DNA of 64,000 bases from Bacilli bacterium. Its GTDB lineage: Bacteria; Bacillota_I; Bacilli_A; ML615J-28; CAG-313. The number at the start of each line of letters is the position of its first letter. Position 1 is the first letter of the stretch. The notes under the pieces are model-generated. The model saw only the letters and a program-made list of their open reading frames with translations. It made no database searches and was not told the origin of the DNA. The stretch is from NCBI GenBank assembly GCA_017937305.1, contig JAGBDV010000007.1, forward strand, positions 20,030 through 84,029, read 5' to 3'. The position numbers were made by a program, and so were the translations under genes. Below are positions 52,351-60,930 of this stretch, in pieces.

Positions 52351-52363
52351 TGTCGAAATTCGA
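52351..52363 (+). repeat. 6-1-6 inverted repeat upstream of the ATPase promoter
   Basis: GTCGAA-A-TTCGAC is a perfect palindrome about 30 bases before the -35. It could be an operator or recombination site. Confidence 0.45.
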
Positions 52364-52391
52364 CTAAATCTACATTGCTATGTCAAAATGG

Positions 52392-52420
52392 TTGACTTTA
52401 TTAAGAGTAAATGTTATAAT
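52392..52420 (+). promoter_or_regulatory. sigma-A promoter of the ATPase gene
   Basis: TTGACT at 52392-52397 and TATAAT at 52415-52420, 17 bases apart. Confidence 0.85.
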
Positions 52421-52441
52421 TACATTGAAAGGGATGATATT

Positions 52442-53698
52442 ATGTATATAAACAGAGCATTAGAAAAACAAATTATAAAGGCATCAAGTGAGTTTGCATG
52501 TGTAACTATTTATGGTGCAAGGCAAACAGGAAAATCAACAATGGTTAGATACTTATTTAGTGATACTTTTAATTATATTACTTTAGATGATTTATCGATT
52601 AGAGACTATGCACTTAGAGATCCTAAAGGATTTTTAGATTTTTATAAATTTCCACTTGTAATTGATGAAATCCAAAAAGCTCCTTCGATTTTAAGTTATA
52701 TTAAAATTATAATTGATAATTATAAAGAAGAATGTTTAAAAGAAAATAAACCGGTTAAACTATTATATATTCTAACTGGATCAAATCAATTTGAGCTTCA
52801 AGAAGCTATATCTGAATCATTAGCTGGAAGAACAGCGGTATTTCATATGACTTCATTTTCTTTTTCTGAAAAATATAAATATCATGAACAATCATATTTT
52901 AATCCTAACATTAATGTACTTTTACAAAAAGAAAAATATGTTCATAAACACCGAAGTAGAAAAGAAATATTTGATGATATTTTTAATGGAGGGATGCCAG
53001 AATTTGTTTTAAACAATATTGATAGAGAAAGATACTATAATTCATATGTAACAACTTATATTGAAAAAGATGTCAAAAAAGTAATATCAGCGTCAAAAGA
53101 AACGATTTTTTTAAACTTTATGGAATATATAGCTTTAAGAACAGCAAATCAAATTGATTATACTGATATTTCAAGGAATATAGGTATTGATTCTAGAACA
53201 GTTAAAGAATGGATATCAATATTAGAAACTTCAGGTATAATTATATTATTACAACCATATATGTCTAACATATCAGATAGAATTATAAAAAAACCTAAAA
53301 TTTATTTTTTAGATACTGGTTTATGTTCATACTTAGCTCGTATTCCAACAGCAGAAATTCTCGAAAAAAGCGCTTTTGCTGGTGCATTTTATGAGACATA
53401 TGTGATTTCTGAAATAATTAAATCATATTATAATAGCTCAAAAGATTACAAAAGAGAAATTTATTATTATCGAGATAAAGATCAAAAAGAGGTTGATTTA
53501 ATTATTGAATCTTTTGAAGGTATATATCCTATTGAAATAAAAAAAGGTATCAATAGAGTTTCACACAAAAAGAATTTTAATTTCTTGAAAAAGTATAATA
53601 AAAAAATTCTTAATGGTTTAATTATAGACTCTTGTGAAAAAATAGTCCCATTAAATAATGAAATATATTATTGTCCTATTTCAATGATAGGTTTATAG
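52442..53698 (+). CDS. AAA ATPase with DUF4143 (AAA_14) C-terminal domain
   Basis: 418 residues from ATG 52442, behind GAAAGGGATGAT; an in-frame ATG at 52388 lies in the promoter. Walker A GARQTGKSTM at about 27, Walker B LVIDEIQKAP at about 80, and TGSNQFELQ (sensor-like) at about 115. The C-terminal half is DUF4143, ending in YYYRDKDQKEVDLIIE and GIYPIEIKKG, a PD-(D/E)XK-like pattern. Such proteins are common, often multi-copy and linked to mobile DNA. Their role is not known. It lies between two rpsR 3' ends. Confidence 0.9.
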   Translation: MYINRALEKQIIKASSEFACVTIYGARQTGKSTMVRYLFSDTFNYITLDDLSIRDYALRDPKGFLDFYKFPLVIDEIQKAPSILSYIKIIIDNYKEECLKENKPVKLLYILTGSNQFELQEAISESLAGRTAVFHMTSFSFSEKYKYHEQSYFNPNINVLLQKEKYVHKHRSRKEIFDDIFNGGMPEFVLNNIDRERYYNSYVTTYIEKDVKKVISASKETIFLNFMEYIALRTANQIDYTDISRNIGIDSRTVKEWISILETSGIIILLQPYMSNISDRIIKKPKIYFLDTGLCSYLARIPTAEILEKSAFAGAFYETYVISEIIKSYYNSSKDYKREIYYYRDKDQKEVDLIIESFEGIYPIEIKKGINRVSHKKNFNFLKKYNKKILNGLIIDSCEKIVPLNNEIYYCPISMIGL

Positions 53699-53704
53699 GA
53701 TGAA

Positions 53705-53760
53705 GTAGTAATCAAACGCTCAAGATATATGGCGTTATTACCATTCGTTAAAAAATAGTA
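53705..53760 (+). pseudogene. fragment of a second rpsR 3' end
   Basis: Read in frame this gives [17 protein letters not shown] and a TAG stop, closely like the rpsR end [17 protein letters not shown]. Bases 53727-53752 are identical to 52068-52093 (26 in a row), then one change, then seven more identical bases past the stop. It has no start of its own. It looks like the end of a resident rpsR left after an insertion, from a slightly different copy. Confidence 0.85.
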
Positions 53761-53776
53761 GTATAACATGAACACA

Positions 53777-53801
53777 AAAGCTTGATTTAAATATCAAGCT
53801 T
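53777..53801 (+). repeat. second copy of the rpsR terminator stem
   Basis: All 25 bases match 52216-52240. Instead of a T run the sequence continues TCATATTG, so it is a weaker terminator. Confidence 0.8.
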
Positions 53802-53839
53802 CATATTGTTGACAAACTTAAGTGTTTGTCAACAGTATG
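53802..53839 (+). repeat. 16-bp imperfect inverted repeat after the ATPase element
   Basis: CATATTGTTGACAAAC (53802-53817) pairs with GTTTGTCAACAGTATG (53824-53839) with one mismatch. It could mark the element's edge or be an operator. Confidence 0.55.
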
Positions 53840-53864
53840 AAAGGCCTAAAGGCCTTTTTTTTTA
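53840..53864 (+). terminator. strong intrinsic terminator
   Basis: AAAGGCC/GGCCTTT with loop TAAA and nine T. It is the working end for the ATPase transcript. Confidence 0.88.
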
Positions 53865-53932
53865 TTTTTATTTGCAAATAATTGTAATTTATTATACAAT
53901 AATTATATAGTTTAACTAAAGTTGGTGATATT

Positions 53933-55150
53933 ATGAATAATCAAATCGAGTTTAATATTGATGAAAATAATAATAAAATTTATTTAATAACAACTTCAGT
54001 CGGTGAAGATGCTTTATCTATGATTAGAATATCATGGCACTGTGTGGAAAAAGGGTCTTATTTATTAATAAAAAAGGATGGGGAAGGTTATATAAAAGTT
54101 TTACCTACTGAAGACTATTGGAGTGTTGAAGAAAGTTATGTTGATTCTTCTTATCAAAATAAAAGATATGTATGTAGAGTAAATCTAAGTAATTTATATC
54201 CTAATTGTATATATAAATATAAAATTATATGTGGTAATTATTGTTCAAAAGAATATAGTTTTAAAACTGGAAGTCTTTTAGAATTAAAGTTTATGGCGTT
54301 TGCTGATTTTCAGTATAGTGAAAATGAAACTACAATTAATTTAGTAAATTTATTTGCAAATGCAAATCCTGATATTAATTTAATAATGTGTTCAGGTGAT
54401 ATTGCTGATGAAGGTTATAAAGAAGAAGCACATCGTTTTATTTTTGATAAAGATTTATTCAAAGATAAAGTTTTGGCTTTTGGTTGTGGAGATCATGAAT
54501 ATTGGGGTAGTATTAAGAGTCCAATTAAAATGTTTTGTAGACCTTTTGCTTATAATAAATTATTTAATAATCCTAAAAATGGTTGTGAAAGTTGTTTGAA
54601 TTCATCTTTTTATTTTAAATATAATAAAATATTATTTATATTTTTAGATTGTGGTGATTCTAATATTGATGCAAACAATCCAATATTTAATGATCAAGCA
54701 TTATGGATGGATGAAGTTTTATCTAATGAAAGAGGATATGAGTTTATTATTGTTTCTATGCATAAATCACTTTATGGTGATATAAAACAAGATAGTAATG
54801 TTAGAAAATTTGCGCCTACATTTATAGAAGTTTTTGACAAATATAAAGTGGATTTAGTGATTTCTGGACATGACCATGAATATTCAAGAACTAAACCATT
54901 AGTTAGTAGCATAGTTAATGAATATGGAACAGTATATTTAGATTTAGGTAGTAGTGGAGATAAAAGAAGACCTACTGGTGATAGTATTAAAAATAGTTTA
55001 TTATATGATAAATATATTGATATTTTTATGAATAATTATTCTTTAGGAGTTATTGGAATGATTAATAGTAATAAAATGTCGTTAACGATTCGTAATCAGT
55101 ATTATGATATTGTTGATTATGTAGAAATTAAAAGAAAGAAAAGAAATTAG
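53933..55150 (+). CDS. calcineurin-like metallophosphoesterase with N-terminal FN3-like domain
   Basis: 405 residues, no signal peptide. Residues about 1-115 look like the purple-acid-phosphatase FN3-type domain (RISWHCVEKGS). The enzyme part has motifs FADFQ (D-x-Q type), SGDIADEG, GCGDHEYW, VSMHKS and SGHDHEYSR, so both metals can be bound. It is a phosphodiesterase or phosphatase of unknown substrate. GGTGAT precedes the ATG, and the next gene lies 12 bases downstream. Confidence 0.88.
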   Translation: MNNQIEFNIDENNNKIYLITTSVGEDALSMIRISWHCVEKGSYLLIKKDGEGYIKVLPTEDYWSVEESYVDSSYQNKRYVCRVNLSNLYPNCIYKYKIICGNYCSKEYSFKTGSLLELKFMAFADFQYSENETTINLVNLFANANPDINLIMCSGDIADEGYKEEAHRFIFDKDLFKDKVLAFGCGDHEYWGSIKSPIKMFCRPFAYNKLFNNPKNGCESCLNSSFYFKYNKILFIFLDCGDSNIDANNPIFNDQALWMDEVLSNERGYEFIIVSMHKSLYGDIKQDSNVRKFAPTFIEVFDKYKVDLVISGHDHEYSRTKPLVSSIVNEYGTVYLDLGSSGDKRRPTGDSIKNSLLYDKYIDIFMNNYSLGVIGMINSNKMSLTIRNQYYDIVDYVEIKRKKRN

Positions 55151-55162
55151 TTAGGAGATAAT

Positions 55163-55996
55163 ATGATTAATAAATATAAACAAATTGTGGTAGATAATAA
55201 TTTTAATACTTATTTTATAAGTATTGGGGATAAAGAATATAATATTAAAAAAGAAGTAATTGTTCCTGCAAATCCTAATTGTAATTGCTATAGCGTTGCA
55301 AAAGCTTTTACTGTTACTGCAATAGGAATGTTATATGATAAAGGTTTAGTTACCCCTGAAACACTTGTTGTAGATATTTTAAAAAAGTATATACCAAATG
55401 ATATGGATGAAAAATGGTATAAAGTTACTATTCATGATGTACTTCTTCATAAAGTTGGATTTGGAACAGGACTTCTTGATATTGACTGTGATGATGCATC
55501 ACAGTACCCTACATTAGATTATTTAAATATTGTACTTAGTACTAAATTAAAATATGAACCAGGTACTACCCATCAATATACTGATGCTGCCTATTACCTA
55601 TTATCAAGAGTGGTTTATGAATTAACTAGTATTGATTTAGAAGATTTCATAAGACCAGTACTTATGGATAAAATGAGATTTAAAGAACTTGCGTGGAGTA
55701 AGTGCCCTTATGGATATTCTATTGGTGCAACAGGTCTTTATATTAGAACTGAAGATATGGTAAAGCTTGGAATCTTATATCTAAATAAAGGCCTTTGGAT
55801 GGGGGAAAGAATTATTTCTGAAAAGTGGGTAGATTTAGTCATTTCAAGTGGTTATGAATTTCATCATATTGGAAATGGATGGTATGCAAAAGGTGGAATG
55901 TGTGGACAATTTTTAATGTTTAATTATAATTTAGGAAAAGCTCTTGCATGTCATTCTTATGATGACATGGTAAGATCAACATTGTTTATTAATTAG
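55163..55996 (+). CDS. beta-lactamase-like serine hydrolase
   Basis: 277 residues. SVAKAF gives the SxxK nucleophile and lysine at about 44-47, and YTDAAYYLLS at about 139 stands at the YxN place with Asp instead of Asn. The remainder (LYLNKGLWMGERIIS) fits class C/esterase-type proteins. No signal peptide is seen, so it acts in the cytosol or is an esterase and not a periplasmic antibiotic-degrading enzyme. AGGAG serves the ATG. Confidence 0.85.
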   Translation: MINKYKQIVVDNNFNTYFISIGDKEYNIKKEVIVPANPNCNCYSVAKAFTVTAIGMLYDKGLVTPETLVVDILKKYIPNDMDEKWYKVTIHDVLLHKVGFGTGLLDIDCDDASQYPTLDYLNIVLSTKLKYEPGTTHQYTDAAYYLLSRVVYELTSIDLEDFIRPVLMDKMRFKELAWSKCPYGYSIGATGLYIRTEDMVKLGILYLNKGLWMGERIISEKWVDLVISSGYEFHHIGNGWYAKGGMCGQFLMFNYNLGKALACHSYDDMVRSTLFIN

Positions 55997-56104
55997 TAAA
56001 AGTTTAAGTATGTATTTTAATGGTATAAAAATGTAATCTAAATGATTTGATATTGTAAAATTTAATTGAAAATATTATAATATTAATAGATTACGGAGGT
56101 TTTT

Positions 56105-56803
56105 ATGCCAGCAGAATTATTTGGAATAGAACATATTTTATATATTATAATATCAACTATAATTTGTGGTTTATTTGTTATTTTATCATATAAATTTACA
56201 AAAAAAGAAAGCACGAAAGTAATTTTATTAAAAATTGTTGGAATTATATTATTCATCTCAATAATGACTAATCGATTATCTCAAGTATTTAGATATTCAG
56301 ACTCTAGATGGTATATGATAATTCCTGATAGTTATTGTGGTATGACTAGTTTAGTGTTAAGTCTTGCGGTAATATTTGGGAAAAAGAATAACTGTGTTTT
56401 ACATTTCACATGGTTACTAGGAATATTTGGTGGAATATCTACAGTAATTTATGCGACTTTTGTAGGACAAGGCCCAACAATATTTTATTTACCAACAATA
56501 TCAGGACTATTGCACCATAGTTTTTCTGCTACATTAGTTGTGATGTTACTGTTATTTAAACAAATTGATATTACATATAAAAAATGGTATTATTCATTGT
56601 TTGGATTTACATGTTATTTAACTGTGGGCGCATTCTTAATGGGAGTATTTAAAATGAGTGATGCGTTTCATATTGTAGAACCGCTAATTCCTGATACTTT
56701 TCTTACTACATGGGGAATGGCTCCTATGTATGCAGTTGGTTATGGTTTTATATTATTTATTGTTGAAATAGTTAAGAAAAAGAAAATAATTAATTTTAAT
56801 TAG
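56105..56803 (+). CDS. YwaF-like (TIGR02206) integral membrane protein
   Basis: 232 residues with about six to seven membrane segments. The N-terminus ELFGIEHILYIIIST and the PDSYCGMTSL, LPTISGLLHHSFS stretches resemble the YwaF family of membrane proteins with no known function. GGAGG lies ahead. It is 14 bases from the next gene, so they are an operon. Confidence 0.65.
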   Translation: MPAELFGIEHILYIIISTIICGLFVILSYKFTKKESTKVILLKIVGIILFISIMTNRLSQVFRYSDSRWYMIIPDSYCGMTSLVLSLAVIFGKKNNCVLHFTWLLGIFGGISTVIYATFVGQGPTIFYLPTISGLLHHSFSATLVVMLLLFKQIDITYKKWYYSLFGFTCYLTVGAFLMGVFKMSDAFHIVEPLIPDTFLTTWGMAPMYAVGYGFILFIVEIVKKKKIINFN

Positions 56804-56816
56804 AAAGAGGTTAAAT

Positions 56817-57233
56817 ATGGATAAACCAAAGCATTTTTTAATATTTAAAATTCTAGGATTTGTTTTTTTATTTATTGCATGTTTTGGCTTTTATAAGCTT
56901 TTCACTGGTTTTGGTGATTTTGAAAGTAATAATTTTATGATTGGAATGTTTTTAGGTCCTATATCGATATTTTTAACATTTGTATTTTTAAGTATAGGTT
57001 TTAGACCTGAACTTAGTAAACTGTCTACTAAGTCAGTTAAATATATTCAAGAAGAAAACAAAGATGATTTAAGAGACATTGTAAATACAAATGCACAAAT
57101 CACTAAAGATGCAGTAACTACAACTGTACAAGCAGTTAAAGAAGGATTAGAAGATCAAATTTATTGTAAGTATTGTGGAAATAAAATTGATAAAGATTCT
57201 GTTTTCTGTAAACATTGTGGTAAAAAATTATAA
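56817..57233 (+). CDS. membrane protein with C-terminal zinc ribbon
   Basis: 138 residues: two membrane segments at about 10-28 and 42-64, a charged helical linker, and a C-terminal CKYCGNKIDKDSVFCKHCGKK zinc ribbon with four Cys. The ribbon faces the cytosol. Function is unknown. AGAGG precedes the ATG. Confidence 0.75.
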   Translation: MDKPKHFLIFKILGFVFLFIACFGFYKLFTGFGDFESNNFMIGMFLGPISIFLTFVFLSIGFRPELSKLSTKSVKYIQEENKDDLRDIVNTNAQITKDAVTTTVQAVKEGLEDQIYCKYCGNKIDKDSVFCKHCGKKL

Positions 57234-57282
57234 ATAAAATGTATAAAAATTTAATATGAGTTATATTGCTAGTTCAAAATAT

Positions 57283-57321
57283 AAAACACTAAATGTGTAG
57301 TTTCACATTTAGTGTTTTTTA
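57283..57321 (+). terminator. intrinsic terminator after the zinc-ribbon gene
   Basis: AACACTAAATGTG pairs with CACATTTAGTGTT and is followed by TTTT. Confidence 0.9.
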
Positions 57322-57362
57322 ACTTTATTTATGATACAATATTATTAAATTGGAGAAAACGT

Positions 57363-58238
57363 ATGAGACTTTTAAAAAATCCTAGATTATTATTAATTTT
57401 ATCAATGATTGTATTTGGTACAATTGGATTATTTGTAAAATATATTCCTCTTAGTTCTGGAGAAGTTGCTTTATATAGAGCAATTTTAGCAATTATTTTA
57501 CTTGGATTATTTTTATTAATAACTAAACAAAAAATAAACTTTAAGGAAATAAAGAAAGATTTATTATTGCTACTAATATCAGGTATTGCAATGGGAATTA
57601 ATTGGATTTTATTATTTGAAGCATATAATTATACTTCAGTTTCTGTTGCAACGCTTAGTTATTATTTTGCTCCTGTATTAATATTGATTATTTCTCCGGT
57701 AATATTTAAAGAAAAGTTAACTGTAAAACAAATAATTTGTTTTGTTGGTTCTACAATAGGTTTAGTTTTACTTACAGGTATTACTGGTTTTGATGTAAGT
57801 GATAATCATTTTAAAGGTATCATATTAGGTGTTCTTGCAGCTATCTTTTATGCAACAGTAATTATTCTTAATAAGTTTATTAAAGGAGTAAGTGGAATTA
57901 ACAGGACATTTTTACAATTTGTATCATCGATAGTTGTTTTATTACCTTATGTATTATTAACTACTGGAATTAATGTTTTAAAACTAGAAGGTATTAGTTG
58001 GATATATTTATTAGTTATTGGTTTTATTCATACTGGAATTTGTTATTGTATGTATTTTAGTTCTATTAAAGAATTAAAAGGTCAAGAAGTTGCAATTTTT
58101 AGCTATATTGATCCACTTGTTGCAGTAATTGTATCTTTGATCTTTCTTAAAGAAACAATGGGTGTATTTCAAATTATTGGTGGTATCTTGATTTTAGGGT
58201 TTAGTGTATTAAATGAAATAAGGTTTAAAAAAAAGTAA
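57363..58238 (+). CDS. EamA/DMT-family transporter
   Basis: 291 residues from ATG 57363, after TTGGAG; an upstream in-frame start lies in the terminator. About ten membrane segments in two EamA halves, with the usual GEVALYRAILA and the PLVAVIVSLIFLKE stretch. It exports or imports small metabolites. The cargo is unknown. Confidence 0.9.
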   Translation: MRLLKNPRLLLILSMIVFGTIGLFVKYIPLSSGEVALYRAILAIILLGLFLLITKQKINFKEIKKDLLLLLISGIAMGINWILLFEAYNYTSVSVATLSYYFAPVLILIISPVIFKEKLTVKQIICFVGSTIGLVLLTGITGFDVSDNHFKGIILGVLAAIFYATVIILNKFIKGVSGINRTFLQFVSSIVVLLPYVLLTTGINVLKLEGISWIYLLVIGFIHTGICYCMYFSSIKELKGQEVAIFSYIDPLVAVIVSLIFLKETMGVFQIIGGILILGFSVLNEIRFKKK

Positions 58239-58242
58239 ATTA

Positions 58243-58280
58243 AAATATATAACTAAAAAAAGTTATATATTTTTTTTAGT
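58243..58280 (+). terminator. intrinsic terminator after the EamA gene
   Basis: AATATATAACT pairs with AGTTATATATT, followed by T. Confidence 0.85.
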
Positions 58281-58353
58281 TTTTTAATGGTTTATTGGAA
58301 AAATGAGTATAAATATGGTATTATAGTAAAAAAAGGTAGTATTGGTGATACAT

Positions 58354-60162
58354 ATGGAATTTAAAGAAAATAATATCAAATTTAAAAAATATTTAATAAT
58401 AGTTGGTTATTGTTTGTTTTTTGTTTTATTAAATGTATTATTGTCACTATCTGGCATATTTATAAACGCTTCTAATTATGTAACTGATTTAATGTATCAA
58501 AAAGAACAAGTAGTTAATTCAGATATAAAGATTATTGCAATAGATGATAAGAGTTTAGAAGAATTAGGTGAAATTAATACATGGACTAGGGAATATTATC
58601 TAAATATTGTAAAGAAATTAAATGAAGATAATCATGCTCCTGCTGTTATTGGGTTTGATATTTTGTTTACTGGTAAACAAGATCCTCTAGTTGATCAGGC
58701 TTTTGCAGAAGAATGTAATAAAACAGGTAATGTTGTTGTTGCAATGAATCTATTATTTGGTACAGAAGTAAATGTAACAGATAGCAAATTAAATTCGAAT
58801 ATTAATGTTACTGGTGTATCTAAAGCATATAATGAATTATTTGATGCAACTAAATCTGGATACGTAAATACTGTTTTAGATACTAATGATGGATTAGTTA
58901 GAAAATGTATTCCTCAAGTAAAAGTAAATGATGAAATTTATGAAAGTTTTTCTTATCAAATTTATAAAGAATATCAAAATTATTATGGAAATGAAGTTAT
59001 TGAATATGCTTATAATACTCCTAAGCGATTTAATTATTCATCTACACCAGGTGAACAATACACAATAGTTTCATTTAGTGATGTGATTAATGGAAAAATA
59101 CCATTAAATGATTTTAAAGGATCGATTGTCCTTGTTGGTGCATTTGCTGAAGGACTTCAAGATAGTTTTTATGTTCCTATTTCAAGAGGAGTAAAAATGC
59201 ATGGAGTACAAATTCATGCCAACATTATAGAAGCTTACCTTAATGATGATTTTGTAAGTGAAATAAATAATATTGTTGTTATATTAATAAACTCTATTCT
59301 TTTATTTGCTGTATGCTTTTTCGCATATCGAAGAAGAATAGTTAAATTAAGTATTATTTCATTAGGTTCGGTTATAGGATTAATAATTTGCCAAATTGTT
59401 TTATTTAAATTATCTTGCTACTTACCTATACTAACTACATTAATTTCTATATTAATTATGTATATAGTTCAAATCGTTTATCAATATGTTTATGAAAGAA
59501 CTATTAAGACTAAGGCTTTAAGAGCGTTTAAAAAATATGTTGATCCTCAAGTAGTTGATAATGTAATTAAAACAGGAAATTACAAAATTGAATTAGGTGG
59601 AGAAAAAGTTGACATTGCATGTTTATTTGTTGATATTAGAGGATTTACTACAATATCTGAGTCTTTAGATCCAACTGATGTTGTGATTATAATTAATGAG
59701 TATTTATCTTTAACTTCTAAAGCTATTTTAAATAATAAAGGTACATTAGATAAATATATTGGCGATGCGACAATGGCAATATTTAATGCTCCATTTGAAA
59801 CAAAAGATTATGTATATAATGCAGTGCTAACTGGAATGGAAATAGCTGCAGGTTCTTCAGTAATTGAAAAGAAGTTTTTAGAACAATATGGTGTAAAGGT
59901 AAGCTTTGGTATTGGAATTAATTGTGGTAAAGCTGTTGTTGGTAATATTGGATCTAACTTCAGAATGGATTACACTGCAATAGGAGATACTGTAAATACT
60001 GCTTCAAGACTTGAAGGAAAAGCTGCTCCTGGAGAAATCTTAATTACAGAAGCTGTATATGATGCAGTAAAAGATAGAATTGATGCTGAATTTGTAGATA
60101 GTTATCAATTTAAAGGTAAAAAAGAATTTATCAAAGTATATAGAGTACTAGGAAAGAAGTGA
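58354..60162 (+). CDS. CHASE2-domain class III adenylate cyclase
   Basis: 602 residues from ATG 58354. A membrane segment at about 12-34, an extracellular CHASE2 sensor at about 40-300 (IKIIAIDDKSL, GFDILFTGKQDP), three membrane segments at about 305-385, and a cytoplasmic cyclase at about 410-600. Catalytic residues: LFVDIRGFT and DKYIGDATMA (metal Asp), then YTAIGDTVNTASRL (Asn and Arg of the transition state). The Lys/Asp pattern suggests ATP as substrate, giving cAMP, which is uncommon in this group. GGTGAT precedes the ATG. It heads the signalling operon. Confidence 0.93.
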   Translation: MEFKENNIKFKKYLIIVGYCLFFVLLNVLLSLSGIFINASNYVTDLMYQKEQVVNSDIKIIAIDDKSLEELGEINTWTREYYLNIVKKLNEDNHAPAVIGFDILFTGKQDPLVDQAFAEECNKTGNVVVAMNLLFGTEVNVTDSKLNSNINVTGVSKAYNELFDATKSGYVNTVLDTNDGLVRKCIPQVKVNDEIYESFSYQIYKEYQNYYGNEVIEYAYNTPKRFNYSSTPGEQYTIVSFSDVINGKIPLNDFKGSIVLVGAFAEGLQDSFYVPISRGVKMHGVQIHANIIEAYLNDDFVSEINNIVVILINSILLFAVCFFAYRRRIVKLSIISLGSVIGLIICQIVLFKLSCYLPILTTLISILIMYIVQIVYQYVYERTIKTKALRAFKKYVDPQVVDNVIKTGNYKIELGGEKVDIACLFVDIRGFTTISESLDPTDVVIIINEYLSLTSKAILNNKGTLDKYIGDATMAIFNAPFETKDYVYNAVLTGMEIAAGSSVIEKKFLEQYGVKVSFGIGINCGKAVVGNIGSNFRMDYTAIGDTVNTASRLEGKAAPGEILITEAVYDAVKDRIDAEFVDSYQFKGKKEFIKVYRVLGKK

Positions 60163-60168
60163 TTATAA

Positions 60169-60930
60169 ATGAAATTATATGTAATTCCTCATTTAGAGGA
60201 AATAGATAAATGGATATCATTATCAAAAGAACATAATTTAGGATTTGAATATAATGAATTTTTTAATCCAAATGTTTTAGATAATGAACATTTATTAAAT
60301 GAATTAATTACTAAATATCAAGATTTAAATAGAAATGCAGATACATTACATGGAGTATTTTTTGACATAAATCTTGTAAGTAATGATCAAAAAATAAAAG
60401 AAGTTTCTCTAGAAAGAGTGATTTCGTCATTAAAGATAGCAGAAAAGCTAAAATGTAAGGCAGTTGTATTTCATACAAATTATCAAACTTGGATTAAAAG
60501 CGAATCATATAAAAACATGTGGATAAAAGAATCTGTAAAAGTTTATAAAAAACTTTTAGATATGTTTCCTAATCTTGATATTTATGTTGAAAATATGTTT
60601 GATGATGATCCTATGATGTTATCTTATCTTGCAGAAAAATTAAAAGATGAAAAACACTTTGGAGTATGTTTAGATGTCGCACATGCGTTTATATCTAATA
60701 CTGACCTTGATATATGGTTTAATGAATTAAAACCTTATATTAAACATATTCACCTAAATGATAATGATAAAAATGCTGATTTACATCTTGCATTAGGTGA
60801 GGGATGTTTAAATATAGAATATGTCTTTGAAATGATTAATAAGCTTGATGATGTTACAGTGCTACTTGAAATGAATAAATATGAAGACGTTGTAAAGAGT
60901 TTAAACGTAATAAAGAAGGTGCAGTTATGA
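60169..60930 (+). CDS. TIM-barrel AP-endonuclease/isomerase-like protein
   Basis: 253 residues of the xylose-isomerase-like TIM barrel (AP_endonuc_2). Metal-type residues: HTNYQTW, VENMFDDD, DVAHAF, HIHLNDND and LLEMNKYE. Such proteins include sugar isomerases and repair endonucleases; the reaction here is not known. It starts 6 bases after the cyclase and overlaps the HD-GYP gene in an ATGA junction, so it is in the same operon. Confidence 0.82.
   Translation: MKLYVIPHLEEIDKWISLSKEHNLGFEYNEFFNPNVLDNEHLLNELITKYQDLNRNADTLHGVFFDINLVSNDQKIKEVSLERVISSLKIAEKLKCKAVVFHTNYQTWIKSESYKNMWIKESVKVYKKLLDMFPNLDIYVENMFDDDPMMLSYLAEKLKDEKHFGVCLDVAHAFISNTDLDIWFNELKPYIKHIHLNDNDKNADLHLALGEGCLNIEYVFEMINKLDDVTVLLEMNKYEDVVKSLNVIKKVQL

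Noticed and set aside
52100..53864. An insertion sequence or integrase carried by the ATPase element.
   Set aside because: No transposase or integrase frame was found between the two rpsR ends, and there are no terminal repeats at both edges.
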